Source of the DNA: Bacteroidota bacterium
Lineage (GTDB): Bacteria; Bacteroidota; Bacteroidia; B-17B0; Aurantibacillaceae
Assembly: GCA_018267655.1 (NCBI GenBank)
Contig: JAFDYB010000009.1
Location: 1-64,000, forward strand
Direction: 5' to 3'
Length of the DNA: 64,000 nt
Part shown: in pieces, positions 15,023-23,992 of the stretch
Layout of the letters: each line of letters starts with the position of its first letter
Numbering within the stretch: position 1 is the stretch's first letter
The notes under the pieces: generated by a model
Told to the model about the DNA's origin: nothing
Databases searched by the model: none
What the model saw: the letters and a program-made list of their open reading frames with translations, nothing else
Program-made: the position numbers and the translations under genes

Positions 15023-15688
15023 ATGAGAAGATTACTTTACATATTAATACTAACTACGACTCTCAACTGCGTAAAGGCACAGTCTTTATGGAAAGTAGGC
15101 ATAACTTATTCATACGGATTATCCACCTTATACGGAAACAAAAGCAATAACAATTCGGATAATGGTACACAACTTCAAATGAAGTACGCCTTAAAATCAA
15201 GTATTGGTACTGGAATTAAAGCAGAACGATTTTTGAAAAATAACTATTTGATTACGGGCGCTTTTTCATACACACAGCGAGGAGCAAGATTCGATGTGGC
15301 AAGTGGTGGTTATTCCCCACGCTACAAACTCGATTATCTTGATGTTTCATTAGGGATAAAAAAATACTTAAATAATTCGGAAACAGTAAAACCTTATTTG
15401 GGTTTGGGCATCTATGAAGCAACAATGCTTTCAGCAAATAGATTAGATGTGTATTCGGGAACAAATTTAATTCGTGATGTACAAAACATAGACTATGGAT
15501 TTAATGCTAATGTTGGATATGACTTTAAAACAAAGAGAGAAGATTATGTACAAGTAAATTTGTTTTATAGCATGGGATTTAATCAAGTGTTCAAAGGATT
15601 AATTACATCCAACGGAATCTATGGTAAGAATATGTTGTTGGGAGTTCAATTAGGTTATTTAATCGGAGGCCAAACAAAAAAAGAATAG
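15023..15688 (+). CDS. Outer-membrane beta-barrel protein
   Basis: A 221-residue protein with signal peptide (MRRLLYILILTTTLNCVKAQ). The alternating aromatic/small pattern, ITYSYGLSTLYG, GTGIKAERFLKNNYLITGAFSYTQRG, and the terminal MLLGVQLGYLIGG are those of small PorT/OmpW-like barrels in Bacteroidota. Starts two bases after the oxidase stop; I chose this ATG because a start further upstream would run into the oxidase gene. It could be a pore for, or a passive neighbour of, the surface oxidases. No substrate can be inferred. Confidence 0.75.
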   Translation: MRRLLYILILTTTLNCVKAQSLWKVGITYSYGLSTLYGNKSNNNSDNGTQLQMKYALKSSIGTGIKAERFLKNNYLITGAFSYTQRGARFDVASGGYSPRYKLDYLDVSLGIKKYLNNSETVKPYLGLGIYEATMLSANRLDVYSGTNLIRDVQNIDYGFNANVGYDFKTKREDYVQVNLFYSMGFNQVFKGLITSNGIYGKNMLLGVQLGYLIGGQTKKE

Positions 15689-15689
15689 C

Positions 15690-16745
15690 ATGAAAAAAAA
15701 TTTTTTAATATTATTTATCGCTTTTTTCGGTTTAAAAACAATAACCATAGAGGCTCACAATCCACCTATTCCCGCATTCTCGGCATTAAACTTATGCTTA
15801 GGAGATTCAACCCATTTCATTAATCAGTCATCAGGCGGAGTTCATGAAATGTGGATTATACAAAAGTTAGACACCATTTTACATGATACCTTAACTTTAG
15901 ATACGCTCTACACTACTGATATAACTTACTACTTCCAAAATCAAGGAACGTACTTAGTTACCCTTTATGAAGATAATGGGCATATTGCGAGTATTACAAA
16001 ACAAATAAATATTGGAACAACAACCATTGCCGATTTTGATTTTCAACGATGCTCCAATCAATTTTTTAATATGTCAACCTGTGCTTCATCATTTTCTTGG
16101 GATTTTGGAGATGGTACAAACTCTACTGTTCCGTTTGCACATCATCAGTATGCGGATACTGGTACTTATGTAGTAAGTCTTATTGCTTTTAATGGCGTAA
16201 CAAGTGATACATTAACAAAAAACATTCATGTAACAGAAACTGGTTATCCCCAACCTGTTTATCAAATTAGACTTTCTAATGATACCGTATATTGCCAAGT
16301 TACTGGTGGAAATTACACTGCGGGTACTCTAACATGGTATTATGGCGATAACACAACAGCAACATCTACTGATACGTTTCACGTTTTTCAAGATACGGGA
16401 TTGTATAATGTGAGAATTAGAGTATTTAATACTTGCGGGCAATACATATACGATACTGTGGTTTATGTTACTTATTTAACTACATCAGTTAAAGAACTAT
16501 CGCAACAAACATTGCAGACCTTTATCTATCCTAATCCTGCAAAAAATAATATTCGTTTAAGAACTACAGATAATAGCCACATACTGAGTATTGAAGTGTA
16601 TGACTTAATTGGACAACTTAAATTGAAACAACAAAATGTAAATCCTGAAAATGAAATAGACATTAGTGTTTTAAGTACAGGACAATATATTTTGCGGATT
16701 CAAACCGAAAGAAATAATTACAACAACAGATTTACAAAGGAATGA
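15690..16745 (+). CDS. PKD-domain T9SS-secreted protein
   Basis: A 351-residue protein with a signal peptide and two PKD-type immunoglobulin-like domains, visible from SFSWDFGDGTNSTVPFAHHQYADTGTYVVSLIAFN and WYYGDNTTATSTDTFHVFQDTGLYNVRIRVFN. The C-terminal 75 residues are a type A sorting domain (FIYPNPAKNNIRLRT, EVYDLIGQLKLK, STGQYILRI). Secreted by T9SS and displayed at the surface. It has no obvious metal ligands, and its link to copper is positional only: it overlaps the start of the HMA-AraC regulator gene by four bases, indicating cotranscription. Confidence 0.8.
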   Translation: MKKNFLILFIAFFGLKTITIEAHNPPIPAFSALNLCLGDSTHFINQSSGGVHEMWIIQKLDTILHDTLTLDTLYTTDITYYFQNQGTYLVTLYEDNGHIASITKQINIGTTTIADFDFQRCSNQFFNMSTCASSFSWDFGDGTNSTVPFAHHQYADTGTYVVSLIAFNGVTSDTLTKNIHVTETGYPQPVYQIRLSNDTVYCQVTGGNYTAGTLTWYYGDNTTATSTDTFHVFQDTGLYNVRIRVFNTCGQYIYDTVVYVTYLTTSVKELSQQTLQTFIYPNPAKNNIRLRTTDNSHILSIEVYDLIGQLKLKQQNVNPENEIDISVLSTGQYILRIQTERNNYNNRFTKE

Positions 16746-17302
16746 TTCTATCAATAAAAAATATGGTTTGCGACCGTTGCATAATGTCGGTCAAGTATCA
16801 ATTAGCCAAAATTGGAATCATTCCGAAAGAGGTTAGATTGGGCGAGGTATATATTGACAGAGAGCTTTCTAAATTAGAATTTGAGAAAGTAGAAGTTGTT
16901 TTAAAAGAAAATGGTTTTGAAATATTATCAGATAAAAAACATCAATTAATTGAAAGCATAAAAAATTTAGTTGTTAAAATTATACACCATAATCATGAGT
17001 TTGTTTCGATAAACTATTCAAATTATATTGAAGAAAAACTAAAGAAAGATTATAAATATCTAAGTACGTTGTTCTCTGAAGTAGAAGGAACAACAATTGA
17101 AAAATATATTATTAAACAAAAAATTGAACGAGTAAAAGAACTTATCGTTTACAACGAACGTACATTAAGTGAGATTGCAGATGAGTTAGGTTATAGTAGT
17201 GTTGCATACCTATCATCTCAATTCAAAAAAGTAACAGGATATACTCCAAGTCATTTCAAAGGGATTAAAGAAATAAAGCGAAAATCCTTAGACAAGGTAT
17301 AA
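16742..17302 (+). CDS. AraC-family regulator with N-terminal HMA-like metal-binding domain
   Basis: A 186-residue regulator. The N-terminal 65 residues look like a divergent HMA fold with MVCDRC (C10, C13) at the usual metal-loop position and later strands (EVYIDREL..., FEKVEVVLKENGFEIL). The C-terminal 100 residues are an AraC DNA-binding domain with two helix-turn-helices: IEKYIIKQKIERVKELI and LSEIADELGYSSVAYLSSQFKKVTGYTPSHFK. A direct metal-sensing activator or repressor is the simple reading. It lies just before the CopA gene, which has its own promoter 61 bases later and is the likely target. Fusions of this kind are seen in Bacteroidota copper loci, but the mechanism is, to my knowledge, little studied. 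Confidence 0.85.
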   Translation: MILSIKNMVCDRCIMSVKYQLAKIGIIPKEVRLGEVYIDRELSKLEFEKVEVVLKENGFEILSDKKHQLIESIKNLVVKIIHHNHEFVSINYSNYIEEKLKKDYKYLSTLFSEVEGTTIEKYIIKQKIERVKELIVYNERTLSEIADELGYSSVAYLSSQFKKVTGYTPSHFKGIKEIKRKSLDKV

Positions 17303-17360
17303 TCAGAAAATGTCATAAAACATACCTCTTTAACTATAACATTATAGAAAATACACTCTG

Positions 17361-17368
17361 TAATTTTG
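17361..17368 (+). promoter_or_regulatory. TAnnTTTG promoter element before copA
   Basis: TAATTTTG, seven bases before the copA ATG. No clear TTG block at -33 is visible, which would fit a promoter needing an activator such as the upstream AraC-type protein. Confidence 0.55.
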
Positions 17369-17375
17369 TTATTAA

Positions 17376-19805
17376 ATGAAAACTAATAATAACATAAATA
17401 TCCCTCTTTTAAATGTTCATAGTGAGCATTGCGCTTTAATTATTGATGGTGGGCTTTCTAAGATAAAGGGGGTATATACTCACAAGGTTGAGTTTAATAA
17501 TGAAATTGCAAAAGTTGAATTTGACAGCGCACAAACATCGGTTTTGGAAATGGTTAAAACCATTAGAGATTTAGGTTACGAAGTTGCAAGTGAAAAAAGA
17601 ATGTTCACAATAACTGGAATGAGTTGTGCCTCTTGCGCTAATAGTTCGGAAACCATTTTAGCATCTCAGAATGGTGTAATAAATGTAAGTGTAAATTATG
17701 CCAATGCTATCGCAACAATTGAGTATTTTCCTCAAATCATATCTCCACAAGATATGAAAGCGGCACTTCAAGCAATCGGATATGATATGCTAATAGATGA
17801 ATCAAAAGATGGAGAACATGAAGATAGCGTACATAGCAAAAATTATTCTGAGCTAAGAAACAAAACAATTTGGGCAGTTGCACTATCAATTCCAATTGTG
17901 ATTATTGGAATGTTTTTTATGGATATTTCATTTGCTAATCAAATAATGATGGTTCTATCAATGCCTGTATTGTTTTGGTTTGGTCGTAATTTCTTTATTA
18001 ATGCTTATAAGCAAACAAAGCATAAGCAAGCTAATATGGATACGCTTGTAGCACTTAGTACAGGAATTGCGTTTATCTTTAGTACATTCAATACATTCTT
18101 TCCTGAGTTTTGGCATAGCAGAGGGCTTCATCCACACGTCTATTTTGAAGCAGCATCAGTCGTGATTGCTTTTATCTTGTTGGGTAAGGTGCTTGAAGAA
18201 AGAGCCAAATCCAATACATCTTCTGCTATTAAAAAATTAATTGGGTTGCAGCCTAAAACAGTTATCGTTATTCACGAAGGAGGGCATGAAATGGAAACGC
18301 CAATTAGTAAAGTGAAAATTGGCGACATCCTTTTAGTAAAACCCGGAGATAAAATACCTGTAGATGGACAACTTATCGAGGGCAATTCGTTTGTTGATGA
18401 AAGCATGATTAGTGGGGAATCGTTGCCAGTAGAAAAAAACAAAGAAGATAAAGTTTTTGCAGGTACTATAAATCAAAAAGGGAGCTTCAAAATAAAGGCG
18501 TTAAAAGTTGGCGGAGATACTGTACTTGCTCAAATAATTAAAATGGTGCAAGAGGCTCAAGGAAGCAAAGCTCCAATGCAAAAAACAGTAGATAAAATTG
18601 CAGGGATATTTGTTCCCATTGTTCTGTCAATATCAATTTTAAGTTTTATTGTATGGATGATTTTTGGTGGCACAAATGCAGTAACACAAGCTCTTTTATC
18701 TATGGTTACTGTACTTGTGATTGCTTGTCCTTGCGCTTTAGGATTGGCAACACCAACCGCCATAATGGTGGGTATTGGTAAAGGTGCTGAAAAAGGGATA
18801 TTGATTAAAGATGCTGAAAGCCTTGAATTAGCCCATAAAGTAAATGCGATTGTGCTTGATAAAACAGGAACAATTACAGAAGGTAAACCAGTTGTTACTG
18901 ATATTTTGAATTTTGTTTCGCAACAAAAATTTGCAGAACATATTGGTGTACTAATGGCAGTTGAAATGCAGTCTGCTCACCCTCTTGCTTTTGCGGTAGT
19001 TGAAAAATTAAAAAGCATTAAAATAGAACCTGCAAAACTCGATAAGATTGAAACGGTTATTGGGAAGGGAGTTAAGGCAATATATGATACTGATGTTTAT
19101 CATGTTGGCAATATCACATTAATGCAAGAAGCCGATGTTGATGTTTGGGAAGCAGACAAGGTAAAAGCATCAAAGCTAAGAGGCGAAGCTAAAACCATCA
19201 TATACTTTTCCGTTAACACTCAATTATTGGCAATAATGGCGATAGCTGATAAAGTAAAAGATACTTCTGTAAGTGCAATAAGAACACTTGAAACAAACGG
19301 CATAGAGGTTTATATGCTTACCGGAGATAATATGCAAACAGCTAAAGCAATTGCGGAACAAGTAGGGATAAAACATTATGAAGCTCAGGTATTACCAAGT
19401 AATAAAGCTGAATTTATAAAGCAACTTCAATCACAAGGTAAAGTTGTGGCGATGGTTGGCGATGGTATAAACGATTCTCAAGCTCTTGCACAAGCCGATG
19501 TGAGTATTGCAATGGGCAAAGGTTCAGATATTGCAATTGATGTTGCTAAAATGACAATAATATCTTCCGACCTAATGCTGATTCCTCAAGCCATTAAACT
19601 ATCAAAACTTACGGTAAGCACAATAAAACAAAATCTTTTTTGGGCTTTTATATACAATATCATCGGTATTCCTATTGCTGCGGGAGTATTATATCCTATA
19701 AATGGATTTCTGTTAAATCCAATGATAGCAGGAGCAGCTATGGCACTAAGTTCGGTTAGTGTGGTAAGTAATAGTCTTTTATTAAAAATCAAATCAACAA
19801 AATGA
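17376..19805 (+). CDS. copA: Copper-translocating P1B-type ATPase
   Basis: An 809-residue P-type ATPase. A first HMA-like domain (residues 8 to 70) lacks CxxC and has only HSEHC; the second (71 to 137) has GMSCASC (C84, C87). The membrane metal site CPC is at about 452 (IACPCALGLATP), the phosphorylation motif DKTGTIT at about 494, and the hinge GDGIND at about 694. CPC with CopA-type flanks fits Cu(I) export from the cytoplasm. The degenerate first domain may be regulatory. The stop overlaps the ATG of the HMA chaperone gene. It starts the distal operon that runs to the methyltransferase. Confidence 0.93.
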   Translation: MKTNNNINIPLLNVHSEHCALIIDGGLSKIKGVYTHKVEFNNEIAKVEFDSAQTSVLEMVKTIRDLGYEVASEKRMFTITGMSCASCANSSETILASQNGVINVSVNYANAIATIEYFPQIISPQDMKAALQAIGYDMLIDESKDGEHEDSVHSKNYSELRNKTIWAVALSIPIVIIGMFFMDISFANQIMMVLSMPVLFWFGRNFFINAYKQTKHKQANMDTLVALSTGIAFIFSTFNTFFPEFWHSRGLHPHVYFEAASVVIAFILLGKVLEERAKSNTSSAIKKLIGLQPKTVIVIHEGGHEMETPISKVKIGDILLVKPGDKIPVDGQLIEGNSFVDESMISGESLPVEKNKEDKVFAGTINQKGSFKIKALKVGGDTVLAQIIKMVQEAQGSKAPMQKTVDKIAGIFVPIVLSISILSFIVWMIFGGTNAVTQALLSMVTVLVIACPCALGLATPTAIMVGIGKGAEKGILIKDAESLELAHKVNAIVLDKTGTITEGKPVVTDILNFVSQQKFAEHIGVLMAVEMQSAHPLAFAVVEKLKSIKIEPAKLDKIETVIGKGVKAIYDTDVYHVGNITLMQEADVDVWEADKVKASKLRGEAKTIIYFSVNTQLLAIMAIADKVKDTSVSAIRTLETNGIEVYMLTGDNMQTAKAIAEQVGIKHYEAQVLPSNKAEFIKQLQSQGKVVAMVGDGINDSQALAQADVSIAMGKGSDIAIDVAKMTIISSDLMLIPQAIKLSKLTVSTIKQNLFWAFIYNIIGIPIAAGVLYPINGFLLNPMIAGAAMALSSVSVVSNSLLLKIKSTK

Positions 19806-20014
19806 AAACAATAAAATTTAAAACAAATATCAATTGTTCAGGATGCGTTGCTAAGGTTACGCCAATTCTTAATAATGAAAAAGAAATTATTAAATGGGAG
19901 GTTGATACAAACAACCCTGAAAAAATATTAAGTATTAATACCGAAATAGAAACACCAGAAAAAGTAATTGAATTAATAACTAAAGCAGGATTTAAGATTG
20001 AAGAGAAGCATTAA
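19802..20014 (+). CDS. HMA-domain copper chaperone (CopZ-like)
   Basis: A 70-residue single HMA domain with the metal loop NINCSGCVAKV (C12, C15) and the end pattern VIELITKAGFKIE. Cytoplasmic; it should deliver Cu(I) to the ATPase encoded immediately upstream. Overlap of stop and start codons (ATGA) shows coupling. The domain is standard in length and lacks the Tyr/His loop variations that would point to another metal. Confidence 0.88.
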   Translation: MKTIKFKTNINCSGCVAKVTPILNNEKEIIKWEVDTNNPEKILSINTEIETPEKVIELITKAGFKIEEKH

Positions 20015-20018
20015 GAAT

Positions 20019-21326
20019 ATGTTGAAGACACTATTCAATATTATAATTTCCATTTTAAAATTTATACGACCCAAAAAATCGTGTTGTAGAGTTGTTGCTC
20101 TCATATTTGTGTGCAATAGTATTTCTTATTCACAAACTCTCACTTTTGAGCAAATATCTGATAGCATTAAAAAAAACAATCCAATGCTAAAAATGTACGA
20201 TGCTCAAGGAACGGCTTACCAAAGCTATGCAGAGGGGGCTAAAAGTTGGATGCCACCGCAAGTAGGCGCAGGTTTTTTTATGACACCATATAATACTGCT
20301 ATGTGGAAAGGAGATAAAATGGGTAATAATGGAATGGGGTCTGTAATGTTGCAAGGAGAGCAAATGATACCAAATTACTCGAAACTAAACGCTGAGAAAA
20401 ATTATATGCAGTCAATGAGTAATATGGAAGTTGCAAATAAAGGCATAACATTAAATCAATTACTCTTTGAAGCTAAAACTAATTTCTATCAATGGCAGAT
20501 ACTGCTTAGAAAAGTTCTAATTGTTTAGGAAAACATTAGCCTTTTAAACTACTTAAAACAGTCCGTTGAAATCAGGTATAAATATGGAACTCAAAACGCA
20601 AGCACCATCTACAAAACAGATGCTATGATTGCCGAAGACAGCAGTATGTTGATAATGTTGCAAGGAATGATTCTCGAAAAAAACACCATGTTAAATGCTT
20701 TAATGAACAGTAAATCAAATTCTCGATTTACCATTGATACTACCTTAAAAACAAATACAAATTACGTTTCAAATATTGACACAGCTTCACTTCAAAATAA
20801 TTTATCTGCATTTAAACTTTTGAATGCTCAAAGCAATACACTCAAGTTAAAACAAAACTTAGAGCGCAGTAAACTAAAACCTGAATTTGGTGTGCAGTAT
20901 TCACATATGTTTACATTCGGTAGTCAACCACAACTATATACCCTTATGGGAATGATGAAACTACCGATTGCTCCGTGGAGCAGTAAAATGAATAAATCCA
21001 CTATTAAAGGGATTGATTCCGAATTACAAGCATTAGAATGGCAAAGAGAAGGATTGTTGCTTGAGAAAAACGGAGCATTAAAAGCTATTGCTATTCAAAT
21101 TGAATCTAAAAGGCAACAAATAAAAAATTATCAAAAATCTATTCTTCCTGCATTAACAAAAAATTACAGAACATCTCTATTAGCATTTGAGCAAAATACA
21201 GGAGATTTATTTTCGGTTCAAGATGCTTTAATGTCGCTAAAAGCGGCTAAATTAAATGAAGCTGAATTATATAATGATTTATTGCAATTACAAGCACAAT
21301 ATGAAAAAGAACAAGAGAAATATTAA
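20019..21326 (+). pseudogene. TolC-family outer-membrane efflux protein interrupted by an in-frame TAG
   Basis: An intact-looking outer-membrane factor gene of 435 codons apart from TAG at 20526-20528 (codon 170). The frame is the same on both sides: upstream it reads WQILLRKVLIV, and directly after the TAG it continues ENISLLNYLKQSVEIRYKYGTQNASTIYK, the expected coiled-coil helix of TolC/CusC proteins. The first part has a signal region (residues 15 to 45, ending SYSQTLTFEQISDSI). A CAG or CAA to TAG change explains it; no frameshift is needed. It would serve the CusBA pump that follows. The cause could be a real nonsense mutation, a sequencing error or suppression; a downstream ATG at 20625 might express only the C-terminal part. 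An alternative TTG start lies at 19998. Confidence 0.8.
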
Positions 21327-22497
21327 AATGAATATAATTTTTCTTTTGGCTGCGATGATTGTTTTAAATTCTTGTAGTAGCGAAAAAAAGGAAAATGCTA
21401 ATTCAGAAAAGCAAACGATGGATGATATGCCCGGCATGAATCATCATAGCATGGAAGAGCATACTGCTATAAGTGAAAATAAAACAGCTGAAAAAAAACA
21501 GGGAATTACAATTAACCCAATTAATAAGTCTGAAACTGTAGCGATTAGCGTAAACGGTTTTATAGCATACAACCAAAACAATTTAAGCAACATCTCAGCA
21601 AGAGTTAGTGGTCGAATCGAGAAACTGTATGTAAAATCAAAATATCAACAAGTAAACAAGGGGCAGGTTTTGTTTGAAATATACAGCCCTGAATTATTGA
21701 ATGAACAAGAACAACTAATATATTATTTGAACAATGATGCAAGCAATACCTCATTGATTAACGCATCTAAAGCTAAATTGCAACTTTTAGGATTAAGCCA
21801 ATTGGTTTTAGATAAAATCATTAGCAGTAAGAAAGCCTTGAGGACTATTCCAGTAGAAAGTACAACCGATGGATTTATAATAGACAATACCGAAGGTAGA
21901 GCGATGCAATCAAGTGTTGTCAATAATTCAAGCTCAAGCATGGGTAGCATGACTTCTCAAGGAGCTGCTATATCAAATAGCAATGCAGGACTTACAGTCC
22001 AACAAGGTAGTTATGTTTCTAAAGGTCAAACAATTTTAAAGGTTGCTAATAGCACTAATGTATGGGCAGAGTTGAAAGTACCTGTGGCTTATCAAACGCA
22101 GTTTAAGACAAATCAATCTGTTCAGCTAAAAACTAATCAGCAAACGATTGATGGTAAAATAATTCTGATTGAACCGACATACGAGGATAACAGTCCTTTT
22201 GTGAGTGTTAGGGTATTGTGTAATAATAACAATCAGGAATTAAAGATTAATCAATGGATAAACTCAACATTAAACATAGGCGAGGTAAAAGGTTTGTGGC
22301 TACCAAAAACTGCTGTAATAAACTTGGGATTACAGCAAATTGTGTATAAGCAAGGAAAAGAGGGTATTAAAACGGTTAAGGTTAAAACAGGAATACTAAC
22401 ATCTGATTTAATTCAGGTGTTAAGTGGTGTTTCCGAAACCGATAACATAATTAAAGATGCAGGATATTTAAACGATAGCGAGAGTTTTGTAAGATGA
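21301..22497 (+). CDS. RND efflux periplasmic adaptor lipoprotein (CusB-like), His/Met-rich N-terminus
   Basis: A 398-residue membrane-fusion protein. Lipobox VLNSC follows a basic N-region (MKKNKRNIK) if the ATG at 21301 is used; the ATG at 21328 is an alternative without that charge. Next comes a short metal-ligand-rich segment (MDDMPGMNHHSMEEH), then the barrel-sandwich and hairpin domains (GRIEKLYVKSKYQQVNKGQVLFEIYSPELLNEQEQLI...). It links the CusA-like pump to the outer-membrane factor. A long Ser/Met-rich loop (NNSSSSMGSMTSQG) sits in the lipoyl region. It overlaps the TolC gene and, by four bases, the second adaptor gene. Two different adaptors in one operon is unusual. Confidence 0.85.
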   Translation: MKKNKRNIKMNIIFLLAAMIVLNSCSSEKKENANSEKQTMDDMPGMNHHSMEEHTAISENKTAEKKQGITINPINKSETVAISVNGFIAYNQNNLSNISARVSGRIEKLYVKSKYQQVNKGQVLFEIYSPELLNEQEQLIYYLNNDASNTSLINASKAKLQLLGLSQLVLDKIISSKKALRTIPVESTTDGFIIDNTEGRAMQSSVVNNSSSSMGSMTSQGAAISNSNAGLTVQQGSYVSKGQTILKVANSTNVWAELKVPVAYQTQFKTNQSVQLKTNQQTIDGKIILIEPTYEDNSPFVSVRVLCNNNNQELKINQWINSTLNIGEVKGLWLPKTAVINLGLQQIVYKQGKEGIKTVKVKTGILTSDLIQVLSGVSETDNIIKDAGYLNDSESFVR

Positions 22498-23699
22498 AAA
22501 TGAGATTGATATTCATATTATTGATGAGTTTGTTTGTTATTTCTTGCAATAACAAAAAAGAAATTCACATGGCTGAAAATGAGTTTTATACTTGCAGTAT
22601 GGATCCGCAAGTGATGGAAAAGAAGCCCGGACGTTGCCCTATTTGTAAAATGGAATTAACAAAAATAACAGTCGATATAAATGAAAAAAATAAACCGACA
22701 CTTAAATTAAGTAAACAACAAATAGAGCTTGGAAACATCAAAACGATGGAGATACACAAAGGAAGTTTTGATAATAGCTACATCTTAAATGGCAAATTAG
22801 TATTAAACCAAAATTTAACTAATCAAATAAGTGCGAAAATTGGAGGTAGAGTTGATAAACTATTTATTAAGGCTACTGGCGAAACTATTAGCGAAGGTCA
22901 AGCTTTATATGTAGTTTATAGTCCTGAGTTGCTACAAGCAAAAAACGATTATTTAATTGCAATCGAAAATAAATCTGCAAGTATAAAATCTGATATTGAC
23001 TATGATGCTCTTGCTAAAGCAGCTAAAACAAAACTTTTGCTATGGGGATTAACCGAAGAACAAATAGCTCAATTAAAAAAATCAGCTGACGAAACATTCA
23101 CAATTCTTAGCCCCTTTAGTGGTATCGTAACTGAAATGCAAATTCGTGAGGGTGATTATGTAAATGATGGTGCTCCAATACTTTCAGTTAATAGCATGAA
23201 GCAGTTATGGGCAGAAGCGCAGGTTTATAGCAATGAAATGAATCTCGTAAAAAAAGGAACAAAGGTTAGTGTTTCAATTGATGGGCAAGATGAAGCGTTA
23301 CAAACACTTGTTGATTTTACCTATCCTGAATTTAATTTACAAGCCCAGTATATGCTTGCAAGAACAGAAGTTGAAAATCCAAAGGGATTATTAAAGGTAG
23401 GAACACAAGCCAATATAGTATTGCCAATGGGTAAATCAGAAGGTCTAACGCTTCCTGTAAATGCAGTAATACAAAGCAGTAGTGGAGCAATTATATGGGT
23501 CAAAAATCAGGATGGCACATTTCAAAACAGAATGGTTAGTGTGGGAAAAAGCAATGGCGACTTAATAGAAATTACTGATGGTCTTAGTGAGGGAGAAAGT
23601 GTAGTTATTTCAGGAGCATACCTTTTGCAAAGTGAATTTGTTTTTAAGAAAGGAAACAATGTAATGGCAGGGCATGATATGAGTAATATGAAAATGTAA
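22494..23699 (+). CDS. RND efflux periplasmic adaptor with N-terminal heavy-metal-binding domain (CusB-like)
   Basis: A 401-residue lipoprotein (LFVISC18). Residues 30 to 57 form a heavy-metal-binding domain, YTCSMDPQVMEKKPGRCPICKMEL, in which the usual MHP is MDP. Then follow the adaptor domains: GGRVDKLFIKATGETISEGQALYVVYSPELLQAKNDYL, LSPFSGIVTEMQIREGDYVNDG, and a C-terminal membrane-proximal domain. The tail is Met/His-rich (MAGHDMSNMKM), like CusF or CusB copper-binding ends. It probably takes Cu(I) or Ag(I) from a periplasmic carrier and passes it to CusA. Second of two adjacent adaptors. Confidence 0.88.
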   Translation: MKMRLIFILLMSLFVISCNNKKEIHMAENEFYTCSMDPQVMEKKPGRCPICKMELTKITVDINEKNKPTLKLSKQQIELGNIKTMEIHKGSFDNSYILNGKLVLNQNLTNQISAKIGGRVDKLFIKATGETISEGQALYVVYSPELLQAKNDYLIAIENKSASIKSDIDYDALAKAAKTKLLLWGLTEEQIAQLKKSADETFTILSPFSGIVTEMQIREGDYVNDGAPILSVNSMKQLWAEAQVYSNEMNLVKKGTKVSVSIDGQDEALQTLVDFTYPEFNLQAQYMLARTEVENPKGLLKVGTQANIVLPMGKSEGLTLPVNAVIQSSSGAIIWVKNQDGTFQNRMVSVGKSNGDLIEITDGLSEGESVVISGAYLLQSEFVFKKGNNVMAGHDMSNMKM

Positions 23700-23731
23700 A
23701 TTATACAACAACAATATATACAACAAACAAC

Positions 23732-23992
23732 ATGAAAAAAACAATTTTAATTTTAACTGTGGCAATAACTGGATTTGTTATTACATCATGCGGTAACAAA
23801 ACTTCAGAAGAGAAAAAAGAAAATGTTGCCGCAACAACTACCTCCGAAGCCAAAACCTATACTTGCCCTATGCACCCTGAAGTAATTAGTGATAAACCTG
23901 GCACTTGTCCTAAATGCGGAATGGATTTAGTTGAAAAAGAAAATACAGAAATGGATATGAATGGGAAAGATTCAACAATGAAAATGAAATAA
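23732..23992 (+). CDS. Small lipoprotein with heavy-metal-binding domain
   Basis: An 86-residue protein: lipobox VITSC, a Glu/Lys/Thr linker, then the domain YTCPMHPEVISDKPGTCPKCGMDL with both CPMHPE and CPKCGM motifs, and a Met-rich tail (EMDMNGKDSTMKMK). It is essentially the N-terminal module of the upstream adaptor as a free lipoprotein. Likely a periplasmic metal carrier working with the pump, in the way CusF does. Its final base is the first base of the CusA start codon. Confidence 0.85.
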   Translation: MKKTILILTVAITGFVITSCGNKTSEEKKENVAATTTSEAKTYTCPMHPEVISDKPGTCPKCGMDLVEKENTEMDMNGKDSTMKMK

